In this document: piece by piece, positions 1-9,768 of the stretch
Position numbering within the stretch: the first letter of the stretch is position 1
Layout of the letters: each line of letters opens with the position of its first letter
DNA from: Planctomycetota bacterium
Lineage (GTDB): Bacteria; Planctomycetota; J058
NCBI GenBank assembly: GCA_003695705.1
Contig: RFHU01000034.1
Location: 1 to 32,700 of the forward strand
Direction: 5' to 3'
Length of the DNA: 32,700 bases
Position numbers and translations under genes: made by a program
Notes under the pieces: generated by a model
Database searches by the model: none
What the model saw: only the letters and a program-made list of their open reading frames with translations
Told to the model about the DNA's origin: nothing

Positions 1-1
1 G

Positions 2-421
2 CCGGCCGCCGCGCCCCCGCCGCCCATGCCCATGCCGACGCCCGTCGCGGCGCCCCGCCCCGCCGCGGCGGCAAAGAAGACGCGCATGATCGTCGAGGAC
101 AAGAAGATGCCCGTCGCGGGCTGGCTGGTGGCCCTCAACGGCAAGCACAAGGGCGAGGACTTCAAGATCCGCGAGGGAAAGACGACCATCGGCAGCGACC
201 CGAGTTGCGACGTGACCCTGACCGACGAGTACGTCTCGGGCAAGCACGCGACCATCAAATTCGTGGAGAAGGACGGGGAGCGGATCTTCATCCTCTCCGA
301 CCTCGACTCGGCCAACGGGACCTTCCTCAACGACTCGGAAGAGCCCATCGCCCGCGAGGAGTTGGTCGACAACGACACGGTGACCTTCGGCCAGACGCGC
401 ATGAAGTTCAAGTGCCTGTAG
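2..421 (+). CDS. FHA-domain protein, 5' end outside the window
   Basis: The last ~100 residues form a forkhead-associated domain, a module that binds phosphothreonine peptides. Visible landmarks are the strand-loop TIGSDPSCDV, the SGKHA motif (Ser-x-x-His class) and SANGTFLN. The usual Gly-Arg of the first loop is Gly-Ser here. The frame is open to the first base: a Pro/Ala-rich stretch precedes the first ATG (26-28), so the visible part is probably the C-terminal FHA module of a longer protein joined by a linker; a start at 26 cannot be excluded. It ends 36 bases before a PP2C phosphatase gene that is itself coupled to a kinase gene, so it is a plausible phospho-reader of that kinase (inference). 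No catalytic domain is visible. Confidence 0.85.
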   Translation, partial: PAAAPPPPMPMPTPVAAPRPAAAAKKTRMIVEDKKMPVAGWLVALNGKHKGEDFKIREGKTTIGSDPSCDVTLTDEYVSGKHATIKFVEKDGERIFILSDLDSANGTFLNDSEEPIAREELVDNDTVTFGQTRMKFKCL

Positions 422-457
422 CCGCCTGAGCTCGCCCACTCCCGCCCCCCCTCGGTC

Positions 458-1879
458 GTGAAGATCCGCGACGACATCTCGTTGGGCCAGCACTCCCATG
501 TGGGCATGGCCCGCACGGCAAACGAGGACTTCTTCGGCTACTGGGAGCCCGACGACGACCGAGAGTTCGACCTCAAGGGTCGCCTGGTCATCGTCTGCGA
601 CGGAATGGGCGGCCACACCGGCGGAGAGATCGCCAGCCGCCTTGCGGTGAAGACGATCATCGAGGCCTACCAGAACGCCGAGGGCGACGACATCGTCGAG
701 AACCTGCGCACGGCCATCGAAAAGGCCAACGCCGCGGTGTTCGCGGAGGCGCGCCGGCAGCCCGAACTCAAGGGAATGGGGACGACGGTGACCGCCATCG
801 TCCAGCGCCGAGACATCGTCTACTTCGGACAGGTCGGCGACAGCCGTGCCTACCTGATCCGCGGCGGCGCGATGAAGCAAATGACGAAGGACCACTCGCT
901 CGTCCAGCAACTCGTCGACGAAGGGCTGCTGGACGCCAGCGAAATGGAAAACCACCCCGACAAGAACGTCATCCTCCGCTCGCTCGGCGTCAAGCCGGAG
1001 GTGGACGTGGACATCTCGCACGTCCCCATCGTCGACGACGACACCCTCCTCCTCTGCTCCGACGGCCTGACCGGACTGGTCTCCGACGAGGAGATCCTGC
1101 GCACGGTCTCGGCCGCGGACGGGAAGAACCTGCGGCAGGTGTGCGAGGAGCTGATCGACAAAGCCAACGCCGCGGGGGGACACGACAACATCACCGTGCA
1201 GATCCTCAAGGTTCATCGCACGGCCAGCGCCACCACCGACACCACTCCTCCCGAGACCGTCACCCAGAGCTTCACCCCCGACCAGGTCGCCGCCTCCATC
1301 GCCCGCGCGCGCGCCGAGGCCGAGGCCCGCGGCGCCGCGCCCACGAGTTCGTCCGGCGGGAGCAGCCCGAGCCTAGCCCCCACCGCACCGTCGATGCCTG
1401 CGCCCACCCTCGCCCCCGCCCCAAGCGGGGGCAGCGGCCGTGCCCCCGCCATCCTCGGCGGCGCCTTGCTCGGTGCCCTCATTGGACTGGGTGTCGGCAT
1501 GCTCTTCGCTCCCGGAAACACCACCGACGCGGACGCGCCGGCGCTCGAGCGCCTTCTCGACGACGCAAAAGCCTGCGCCGCCGCCGCCGGCCTCGCGCCG
1601 GCCGATCTCCCCGCAACGGAGGGACGCTCGCCGGCCGAGGCCGCGCGTGCCTACCTGACCGCGGCGATCGAAGCCCAGCGGGAGGCCGCGCTCGAGGCGC
1701 GCACCGCTGCGGAGGCCAAGTCGGAAGCGCTCTCGCAGCAGAGTTCGCCCTTGGTCCTCCAAGCCCTCGAGGCCCTGAAGGCCGGGACCGTGGCGCTGCA
1801 AGAGAAACACTACGCGGAGGCTCGCGCGCGCTTCGAGGCCGCCCAAGTCCTCTTCGCGGCGGCGGAGGCGGCCCAGTGA
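458..1879 (+). CDS. membrane-anchored PP2C-family Ser/Thr protein phosphatase
   Basis: Residues ~10-252 are a complete PP2C (PPM) phosphatase: NEDFF, then CDGMGGH with metal-ligand Asp48, GDSRAYL (127-133), LLLCSDG (Asp202) and GGHDNIT (Asp243, Asn244). PP2C enzymes remove phosphate from Ser/Thr using two Mn/Mg ions. A Ser/Pro/Ala linker (255-327) leads to one hydrophobic, Gly/Ala-rich membrane segment (~329-351) and an Ala/Glu-rich helical tail, probably outside the membrane. The start is GTG at 458; I see no clear ribosome-binding site, but the Asn-Glu-Asp-Phe motif lies at the normal distance from this start. The stop overlaps the start of the downstream kinase (GTGA, 4 bases), so phosphatase and kinase are almost certainly co-translated and likely act on the same targets. 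Confidence 0.93.
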   Translation: MKIRDDISLGQHSHVGMARTANEDFFGYWEPDDDREFDLKGRLVIVCDGMGGHTGGEIASRLAVKTIIEAYQNAEGDDIVENLRTAIEKANAAVFAEARRQPELKGMGTTVTAIVQRRDIVYFGQVGDSRAYLIRGGAMKQMTKDHSLVQQLVDEGLLDASEMENHPDKNVILRSLGVKPEVDVDISHVPIVDDDTLLLCSDGLTGLVSDEEILRTVSAADGKNLRQVCEELIDKANAAGGHDNITVQILKVHRTASATTDTTPPETVTQSFTPDQVAASIARARAEAEARGAAPTSSSGGSSPSLAPTAPSMPAPTLAPAPSGGSGRAPAILGGALLGALIGLGVGMLFAPGNTTDADAPALERLLDDAKACAAAAGLAPADLPATEGRSPAEAARAYLTAAIEAQREAALEARTAAEAKSEALSQQSSPLVLQALEALKAGTVALQEKHYAEARARFEAAQVLFAAAEAAQ

Positions 1880-3582
1880 TCGGCCAGCGCATTGGCGACT
1901 ACGTGGTGACCGAGGCCCTCGGCGAAGGGGGCATGGGCATGGTCTACAAGGGCCAGCACGTCACCCTCGGGCAGGTCGTCGCCATCAAGTCCCTGCATTC
2001 GAGCCTGATGAACAACCAGGCCGCCAAGGACCGCTTCGTGCGCGAAGCCCAGGCCCTCGCCCGGCTCAACCACCCGAACATCATCGGCCTCAAGAACTTC
2101 ATCAACGACGCCAACGGCTGCTTCATCATCATGGAGTACGCCGAAGGAGAGGACCTCGAGCACAAGCTGCAACGAATGGGGCTCATCCCGCCCGAACAGT
2201 GCATCCCTTGGTTCATCGACGCCTGCCGCGGCCTGGAGTTCGCCCACCGGCAGAACATCATTCATCGCGACATCAAGCCTTCGAACATCATGGTGCACCC
2301 CTCCGGGGTGACCAAGCTCCTCGACTTCGGCACTGCGAAGCTCGTCGACGCCCAGCGCTTGACGCAGCAAGGAATGACGCTGGGCACGGTGATCTACATG
2401 TCGAAGGAGCAACTCCTCGGCAAGCCCCTCGACGCGCGCTCGGACGTCTACAGCCTGGGCGTGACGCTCTACGAGTGCGTCACCGGGCAGCTCCCCTTCT
2501 ACGACGAGGAGGAGCGCAAATTGGTGGTCAAGATCGCCAAGGAAGAGCCCATCCCTCCCTCGCAGCATTACCCGGGCATTTCGAAGGAACTCGAGGCGGT
2601 CATCCTCAAAGCCATGCAGAAGGATCCGGCGAACCGCTTCCAGAGCGCCGCCGAGATGGAGCAGGCCCTCAGCGCGTTGCTGGGAGGAGGACGAGGGGTC
2701 ACCGCCTCCACGGTCGGCGGCGCCTCCGTCCCCCCGGTCGCCTCCGCCCCCCCGGTCGCCCCTTCCCTGCCCGCGCCCGCGCCGGTTCCCGGCAGCGTCC
2801 TCGCCCCGGGCGCCGCCCCCCGCGGGATCATCCTCTCTCCCCTCTTCCTCGCCGGCGTCGTGCTCTGGATCCTGGGCTTCGGAGGCGGGCTGCCTGTCCT
2901 CCTCGTCGTCGAAAGCACCGGTGCGCGCCTTGCTGCTGCGGTGCTGATGGGCCTCAGCGGCCTCTTGGGCCTCCTGCTGGTGGTCGTCGCCTTCCTCCAG
3001 CGGCAGAATTCCGGCGGCGCGGCTTCGGTCCCCGTCTCCGCGGGGGCGCCGCCTCCTCCGTCGGGCGCGGTTCCCGCGCCCGGCTCGCAGCACCAGGCCA
3101 AGCCCACCTGCCCCACCTGCGGTCGGGCGCTGCTGGTGGGCATGACCGAGTGCCCCTTCTGCCACCCTCAGGCCGCTCCGGCCGCGGCCCCCGCCCCGCA
3201 GCCCTTCAACCCCGGCGGAACGCTCAACATCAACTCGCAGCAGCAGCAATTCCCTTCGCCCGTGCCCAGCGCGTCGGCCCCCGCCGGGTCGCCCTCCTTG
3301 CAGGTCATCGACGGAAACGACAAGGGGCTGCGGGTCGAACTTTCGCTCGGTACTCCGGTCACCATCGGCCGCGCGCCGAGCTGCGGGCTGACCCTGAACG
3401 ATCCCGGCGTCTCGGGAACCCACGCTGCGGTGGTGTGGGGCAACGACCGCCAGATCTACGTGGAGGACCGAGGGAGCCGCAACGGCGTCTTCGTCAACAA
3501 CCAGAAGGTTCAGCGACAGACCCTGAAGGGTGGAGACCTGATCGTCGTCGGCTCTACTCGACTCCTCGTCCACGCGGGCTGA
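1876..3582 (+). CDS. Hanks-type Ser/Thr protein kinase with TM hairpin, zinc ribbon and FHA domain
   Basis: The 568-residue protein starts at GTG 1876, overlapping the phosphatase stop by 4 bases. Residues ~7-265 are an active-looking kinase: glycine loop GEGGMG (16-21), Lys38 in VAIK, catalytic HRDIKPSN (130-137), DFG (150-152) and DVYSLG (190-195). A Pro/Ala linker is followed by two membrane segments (~319-345 and ~352-374) joined by a very short turn, so both ends should face the cytoplasm. Then come a Pro-rich spacer, a small zinc ribbon (Cys412, 415, 426, 429), another Pro/Gln spacer and a C-terminal FHA domain (~475-566; GRAPSC, SGTH, RNGVF). The FHA may read the kinase's own phosphothreonines. 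There is no extracellular PASTA or NHL sensor, so input is more likely cytoplasmic or membrane-based (inference). It is followed by a convergent gene. Confidence 0.95.
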   Translation: MIGQRIGDYVVTEALGEGGMGMVYKGQHVTLGQVVAIKSLHSSLMNNQAAKDRFVREAQALARLNHPNIIGLKNFINDANGCFIIMEYAEGEDLEHKLQRMGLIPPEQCIPWFIDACRGLEFAHRQNIIHRDIKPSNIMVHPSGVTKLLDFGTAKLVDAQRLTQQGMTLGTVIYMSKEQLLGKPLDARSDVYSLGVTLYECVTGQLPFYDEEERKLVVKIAKEEPIPPSQHYPGISKELEAVILKAMQKDPANRFQSAAEMEQALSALLGGGRGVTASTVGGASVPPVASAPPVAPSLPAPAPVPGSVLAPGAAPRGIILSPLFLAGVVLWILGFGGGLPVLLVVESTGARLAAAVLMGLSGLLGLLLVVVAFLQRQNSGGAASVPVSAGAPPPPSGAVPAPGSQHQAKPTCPTCGRALLVGMTECPFCHPQAAPAAAPAPQPFNPGGTLNINSQQQQFPSPVPSASAPAGSPSLQVIDGNDKGLRVELSLGTPVTIGRAPSCGLTLNDPGVSGTHAAVVWGNDRQIYVEDRGSRNGVFVNNQKVQRQTLKGGDLIVVGSTRLLVHAG

Positions 3583-3626
3583 GGCCGGCCCGCGCGGGCG
3601 CCGTCCGGGCCAGGGGCTCGCGGCGT

Positions 3627-3642
3627 TCCCCGCCGCCGGGGA
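3627..3642. terminator. GC hairpin between convergent genes (weak terminator candidate)
   Basis: TCCCCG-CCGC-CGGGGA is a perfect 6-bp stem with a 4-base loop, 45 bases after the kinase stop and ~100 bases beyond the stop of the opposing gene. There is no T-run on either side, so intrinsic termination is uncertain. Confidence 0.3.
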
Positions 3643-3739
3643 GACCCTGGGCGGAGCGAAGCCGGGGCGTCTGTGGCTGCGGCTTCGCGCCGGGCCCCGT
3701 CGCACATCGAACGGCGACCCTGCGAGGGAGCCCCGCCCC

Positions 3740-4138
3740 TCAGCAGCCCATCTTCTCCAGGAGCCAGCGCCGGACGGCGTCGTCGATTTCGGCGAGGACC
3801 TGCAGGCTCTTGATCTCGCCGGTGTCCAGCCACGCGCCGTGTCCCGGGCAGGCGTCGACCAGCACCGACCCCAGGACCACGCGCTTGATCATCGACCGCC
3901 CGCAGGCGAGGCAGGCGAGCGGCTCCTCGCTCGACGGGTCTTCCGCGACGCGGTCCATGGCCTGCTGGCGCTCGGCCTTGGAGAACACTTCCTCCTGCGC
4001 AGTGAGGATGGTCCCCAGCGACGAGGCGCTCACCCAGTACCCCCAGCATCCAGCGCACCGGTGAACGGGAGCTCCTTCGTACGAGTCGGGGTCGAGGGAG
4101 AGCCGACAGCGCGGACAGACGAGCGAAGAGTCGGACAC
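3740..4138 (-). CDS. small protein with two TFIIB-type zinc ribbons
   Basis: I chose GTG at 4138 because GGAGG sits 6 bases upstream; a longer frame reaches 4171 without such support. The 132-residue protein has two zinc-ribbon knuckle pairs of the zf-TFIIB type: CPRC (Cys8, 11) with CAGCWGYWV (Cys28, 31), and CLACG (Cys76, 79) with DACPGHGAWLD (Cys97, His100). The CxxCxGxWLD pattern is typical of this small bacterial zinc-ribbon family, whose members mostly lack a known function. The C-terminal ~25 residues are an amphipathic helix ending in Cys. It lies downstream of the secreted hydrolase gene, separated by 177 bases, and converges on the kinase gene. Function is unknown; metal binding is the only property the sequence supports. 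Confidence 0.85.
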   Translation of the reverse strand: MSDSSLVCPRCRLSLDPDSYEGAPVHRCAGCWGYWVSASSLGTILTAQEEVFSKAERQQAMDRVAEDPSSEEPLACLACGRSMIKRVVLGSVLVDACPGHGAWLDTGEIKSLQVLAEIDDAVRRWLLEKMGC

Positions 4139-4315
4139 GGTGTTCCTCCGACAGCGTGCGGCGAAGAGCATGCCCCGCCCGCCCGGGCTGCACCGCTCGG
4201 CCGCCGCGACTCGAAGGTCGCGCCTCCCCAGCGCACGCCGCCCGGCACTGCGGACGAGTTGTTTGCTTGCAGGACCCAGAGTCTACCGCGGGCGCAAAGA
4301 AGCGCTCGCGCTACC

Positions 4316-6112
4316 TCACTCGAAGCGAAGATCGTCCGCAACCACGCTTCGCACTCGCCCGGAGTCGCGACGCAGCAAGAACAAATCCACGGCGGCGAGG
4401 CGGGTGCGGTCCGCTCCCGAGGACCCGCTGGCCGGAAAGAAGTCCTCGAGCGGGAGGTGGACGTCGAGCATGCGGTCGTGGGGAGAGCGGCCGTCCCATG
4501 CAGGAAGCAGGCCCCCGGAGACAGGATCGTGGATCCGGTACCAAGACGATTCGCCGGCGGCATCGATCAGCCGCGCCCAGAGGGCGAGCCCCGACCAACC
4601 GTAGTCCCCGGTCTGGCTGAGCCGGAGCACCAAGCGCACGTGGCGCGACGCGTCGAGCGGGCCGCCGGTCTCGAGACGCCACGCCGAGACGTCCCGCGTC
4701 GGAGTAAGGAAGACGTGTCGCAGGCCAAGGCTGCCCATGTCGCCCACGGGGGGATAGCTGCTGAGTTCCCTCCGTCGCAAGCCGGCCACCAGGTTGCGAC
4801 CAAGCAAGTTGTGGTCCACGTCGCCGTCCTGGGCGTCCTCGAGCACGAGGGTCCGCTGGGAAGGGCGCCATGAGGTCACCGCGGCCAAGGGATCTCCCTG
4901 GTGGCCTCCCCCGTAGAGGCGCCAATCGAGGCTCGTGTCGAGGTCCGCCCAGCGGCGCACGAAGCACACGATCCAGTCCGCCACCTGGCTCTGCTCGGAG
5001 CGTCGCGAGATCCGCGCCCTCCCTTCGGCGGCGTGCGCGTCCGAAATCAAGTTGTGCACGGCGCCGTAGATGGTGACCTGCGTCATCGGACCGGTGGCGC
5101 GGTCGATCAACTGGTCGGCGATGGGATACGTCAAGTCGCCGTCGTTCTCGGCCGCAATCACCAGGGAAGGCGTCCGCGGGTGCTCCGCAAAGATGGAGTA
5201 TGCAGGAGGCCGCGCGGGGGGCCGCACGTCGGCGAAGTAGCGTAGGTCGAAGGGCATGAGGTAGATCAGCCCTCGCAGGCGCAACTCCCAAGAGCGCTGG
5301 TGGCTTGCGTGGACCGCCCCGCCCCCCCGGCTGTGTCCGGCGAAGAAGAGGGCGTCGGCGGAGAAGAGACCCCACAGGGGGTCGCCGGGCGCCGCCGAAC
5401 GATCGAGCAAGGAATCGGAAACCGCCTCCACCACCGACGATGCGGACTCCATCCCCAACTCGGCCCGCCACAGGTCGTAGCGGTCGTTCGTCGCGCGGAA
5501 GCTGTCGCCGCTGAAGGAGAGCCGGTCCTCGATGCTGGCGACCGCAATCCCGTAGGACGCAATGTGCTCGTGGAGGCGCCGGTAGCTGTCCTCATCGAAG
5601 CCGCGCCCGCGGTGGAAGAGGAGCAGGGGCCAAGGTCCGCCCGCGGCGTCGGGCAGGACGAGCCGCACGCGGGTCGTGACCGTGCTTCCATCGAAGCCGC
5701 TCACCACGTCGAGGAGGAGGTCCTCGCTGCGCACGGACAGCGGACCGGGAGCGCGGAAGCTCGGTTTGGTGCGAGGCCAGTCGGATTCGTCGCCCCGGTA
5801 CACGGTCAACGCCACGCGCACGGGATGCCGAAGTCCGCTTGGCTCCGTTGCGGACAGTTCCAGCGCAAAGGCCCCCGCCTCGCGTGGGACGCCCGAGACG
5901 CGACCGTCGCGAGCGACACGCAGACCCGCGGGCAGGCGCCCCCGCCGCAGAACGTAGTCCGCGCCCGCCGGCAGGGCGTCGTCGTATCGCTCGCCCGTGT
6001 GGCCCACCCGCAGGGGATAAAAAGGCCCGGGATCGTTGGCCGGCAAGGCGGCGCCCGGTCGAACGGCGAGGGGCACGGCAAGCAAGGCGAAGCAGGCGAT
6101 GACCGGCGCCAT
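4316..6112 (-). CDS. secreted alpha/beta hydrolase with N-terminal Ig-like domain
   Basis: The protein opens with a signal-peptide-like hydrophobic segment. Residues ~28-105 match the putative-Ig (He_PIG-like) pattern: LPAGLRVARDGRVSG followed by alternating strands. Residues ~125-390 look like an alpha/beta hydrolase: LLLFHRG near the oxyanion region, nucleophile elbow GHSRGG (Ser261), Asp324 or Asp326 in AENDGD as the acid and His353 in YGAVHN. The last ~200 residues are beta-rich with WSGLALWARL-like strands and could be a carbohydrate-binding or other sandwich domain. The start is ATG 6112, 5 bases after the stop of the upstream lipoprotein; a GTG at 6136 would overlap that gene. Substrate is unknown: polymer esterase or dienelactone-hydrolase-like activity are possible. 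Both neighbours in the pair appear exported, so they may act together at the envelope. Confidence 0.8.
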   Translation of the reverse strand: MAPVIACFALLAVPLAVRPGAALPANDPGPFYPLRVGHTGERYDDALPAGADYVLRRGRLPAGLRVARDGRVSGVPREAGAFALELSATEPSGLRHPVRVALTVYRGDESDWPRTKPSFRAPGPLSVRSEDLLLDVVSGFDGSTVTTRVRLVLPDAAGGPWPLLLFHRGRGFDEDSYRRLHEHIASYGIAVASIEDRLSFSGDSFRATNDRYDLWRAELGMESASSVVEAVSDSLLDRSAAPGDPLWGLFSADALFFAGHSRGGGAVHASHQRSWELRLRGLIYLMPFDLRYFADVRPPARPPAYSIFAEHPRTPSLVIAAENDGDLTYPIADQLIDRATGPMTQVTIYGAVHNLISDAHAAEGRARISRRSEQSQVADWIVCFVRRWADLDTSLDWRLYGGGHQGDPLAAVTSWRPSQRTLVLEDAQDGDVDHNLLGRNLVAGLRRRELSSYPPVGDMGSLGLRHVFLTPTRDVSAWRLETGGPLDASRHVRLVLRLSQTGDYGWSGLALWARLIDAAGESSWYRIHDPVSGGLLPAWDGRSPHDRMLDVHLPLEDFFPASGSSGADRTRLAAVDLFLLRRDSGRVRSVVADDLRFE

Positions 6113-6117
6113 CGCAG

Positions 6118-6696
6118 TCAGTCGGCGAGGAACCACTGCGCTCCCTTCCTCCGCAGTCGAAGTCGGTACGTCCCGGCCGCGCCGCCCACGTCCACGCGCA
6201 CCCAGGCTCCGGCCTCGTCCTCGTCGACGACGTAGCGCCCGGCCCCCAACGCGGCGGCCACGCGCTGCCAGTAGCGGCGGGTCGCCGGGCCGAGGAATCG
6301 CCGCCGGGCCTCTTCGGCGTCGTCGACGGTGAGGGGCCCCGGGCGAGCGAGGCTCGCCAAGGTCGCGAGGTCTCGCGCCGCCAGCGCGGAGAGCGTCGCC
6401 CCGAGGACGCCCTGGGGCGTCCTGCGGTCCACCGGGCGCGGGGTCTCAGGCAAGGGATCCGGCGGAGGCCCCTGGAACCCACGCCTCCGCGCGGTCGCCG
6501 GGGAGGGCTCCGCCGGTGCGAAGCGCACTCCGACCGCGAGCGCTGCGGCCTCGGCGCGCAGCGCCGGGACACCGGAATCCGGCCCAGGAACGGCCGGAGG
6601 CGGCGACTGCGCCGCAGGAGGCGACGCCACCTCGCCCCGACCGCACCCGACAAGGAGCGCGATCGCAAACCCTCCCAGGCCCTTCCGTAGGCTCAC
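6118..6696 (-). CDS. putative lipoprotein
   Basis: The 192-residue product starts at GTG 6696 with GGGGA directly upstream. Its N-terminus is a type II signal peptide: basic SLRKG, a hydrophobic run and lipobox LVGC with Cys18 as the predicted lipidated residue. A Pro/Ala/Ser-rich tether follows (~22-90). The C-terminal ~95 residues form a small mixed alpha/beta domain beginning TPQGVLGATLSALAARD and ending RLRRKGAQWFLAD. That layout (helix with a one-per-domain aromatic strand ending) resembles small NTF2-like or DUF4878-like lipoprotein domains, but I cannot assign a family with confidence. The gene ends 5 bases before the start of the secreted hydrolase, so the two are probably one operon. 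Confidence 0.8.
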   Translation of the reverse strand: MSLRKGLGGFAIALLVGCGRGEVASPPAAQSPPPAVPGPDSGVPALRAEAAALAVGVRFAPAEPSPATARRRGFQGPPPDPLPETPRPVDRRTPQGVLGATLSALAARDLATLASLARPGPLTVDDAEEARRRFLGPATRRYWQRVAAALGAGRYVVDEDEAGAWVRVDVGGAAGTYRLRLRRKGAQWFLAD

Positions 6697-6779
6697 TCCC
6701 CGGCCTCAGCCAACGCCGTGCCCCGAAGGGGGCGACGCAAAGCGTTTCAGTGCAGGCTCGTTACGAAGCCCTGACGCTC

Positions 6780-6801
6780 AGCTTCCCGCTTTCGGGAAGC
6801 T
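6780..6801. terminator. perfect 9-bp hairpin downstream of the double-FHA gene
   Basis: AGCTTCCCG and CGGGAAGCT are separated by 4 bases (CTTT). It lies in the 217-bp gap after the double-FHA gene stop (6914) and before the lipoprotein start (6696). No T-run follows on the minus strand, so it could be a terminator stem, an mRNA 3' protector or a protein site. Confidence 0.4.
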
Positions 6802-6913
6802 CGCTGGGAACCTCGGGCCCTCCCCGCTGGGAGGCTTTGCCGGCGGCGAGGCTCCTGCGAGCCGGTCGAAGGGGGGCAGGCGAGGGGCCGCGAGCCTCAC
6901 CGGTGCGGCGCCC

Positions 6914-7618
6914 TCACTGGCCCATGGGCACGCCGCGATGGAAGGTCATCGCCTTCCCGCGCACGATCACCCGGTCGTTGTCGTTGAGCCAGGTGTCGCG
7001 CTTGCGAATGCCGTTCACGTAGACGCTGTCCCCGCTGTTGCTCACGTCCACCAGGCGAAAGCCCGACTCGTCTCGAATGATGATCGCCACCACACGAGGG
7101 CAGAACCATCCTCTGAGCTGCACGTCGGCGTCGCTCCCCTTGCCGAAGGAGAACAAGGCCTTGTCGAGGACGATCTCCTTGTCGCCGACTTCGAGGTAAC
7201 CCCGGTTGCGCGACATGAGCCCGCGGCTCCGCTTCGCGAGCGCGGCCGAGTCGATCTGCAAGGTCCGCATGCCGTCGCGGGCCCGCGGCTCGGGCCCCTC
7301 GTCGGGCTCCTCCTCGGCGGCCTCCACTTCGTAGCGGAGGGAGAATTTCCCAATGGAGATCATGTCCCCGTTGTTGAGGTTGTGGACTCCCGTGACCCGG
7401 TTTCCGTTCACGTAGGTCCCGTTGCCCGACTTGAGGTCTCGGAGCTGGCAGACCTCGCCCTTGCGGGTGATCTCGCAGTGGTAGCGGCTGACTCCCAGGT
7501 TGTCGATCATGACGTCGCAGTCTTGGTTGCGACCGATCTTCAGACTCTGAAAGTCGTCGAATTCCTGGCGCTGGAGGGTGCGCCCGGAGAGGATCAGCGT
7601 CAACTTGATCTTGCTCAC
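6914..7618 (-). CDS. cytoplasmic protein with two FHA domains
   Basis: The 234-residue protein starts at GTG 7618. FHA-1 (~8-97) is canonical: KIGRNQDCDV with Gly29-Arg30, VSRYHCE with Ser44/His47, and SGNGTYVNG with Asn66. An acidic linker (~100-113, AEEEPDEGPEPR) separates it from FHA-2 (~138-228), which keeps the fold cues (FGKGSDADV, GDSVYVNG, NDRVIVRG) but has CPRVV where Ser-x-x-His is expected, so phosphothreonine binding by FHA-2 is doubtful. No signal peptide or membrane segment. It lies 52 bases downstream of the glutamate-cysteine-ligase/CBS gene in the same direction, so it may be co-transcribed with it. As a non-catalytic scaffold it could link a phosphorylated partner to another protein; the partner is unknown. 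Confidence 0.88.
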   Translation of the reverse strand: MSKIKLTLILSGRTLQRQEFDDFQSLKIGRNQDCDVMIDNLGVSRYHCEITRKGEVCQLRDLKSGNGTYVNGNRVTGVHNLNNGDMISIGKFSLRYEVEAAEEEPDEGPEPRARDGMRTLQIDSAALAKRSRGLMSRNRGYLEVGDKEIVLDKALFSFGKGSDADVQLRGWFCPRVVAIIIRDESGFRLVDVSNSGDSVYVNGIRKRDTWLNDNDRVIVRGKAMTFHRGVPMGQ

Positions 7619-7670
7619 GCCACCGTTATGCCATGCGCTGGCAAAGACTGCACGTGCGGGTCCAGGATCC

Positions 7671-9602
<1,932 letters not shown>

Positions 9603-9723
9603 GCACCCCTCCGCGTCCGGGGTCGTGCCCCTTTTAGGCGCTGGGAGCGCGGCGCGCAAACCTCGCTTTGGTTTCGACTTTCGCCCGACGCGCCCCAACC
9701 TTCCCCTCGCGGGCCGGCCGCGG

Positions 9724-9746
9724 TAAAATAGTGACCGCTCGGTCAC
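9724..9746 (+). promoter_or_regulatory. -10-like box with overlapping TetR-type operator palindrome
   Basis: GTGACCG-CT-CGGTCAC at 9731-9746 is a perfect 7-2-7 palindrome. It begins one base after TAAAAT (9724-9729), a good -10 hexamer for the GMC gene starting at 9769; the -35 region (TTCCCC, 9701-9706, 17-base spacer) is poor. A TGACCG-CGGTCA core is typical of operators bound by TetR-family dimers. Its position over the expected transcription start would allow repression. Seven T follow (9748-9754), so a terminator-like reading is also possible, but no plus-strand gene lies upstream. No TetR gene is in the window. Confidence 0.55.
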
Positions 9747-9768
9747 CTTTTTTTCTGCGCGAGGACCC

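Noticed and set aside
1810-3705. Long minus-strand open frame opposite the kinase gene
   Set aside because: Arg/Gly/Asp-rich, low-complexity translation antisense to a well-supported kinase; typical of high-GC DNA.
9731-9754. Palindrome and T-run as intrinsic terminator
   Set aside because: No plus-strand gene lies upstream to terminate; operator reading fits better, although termination is not excluded.
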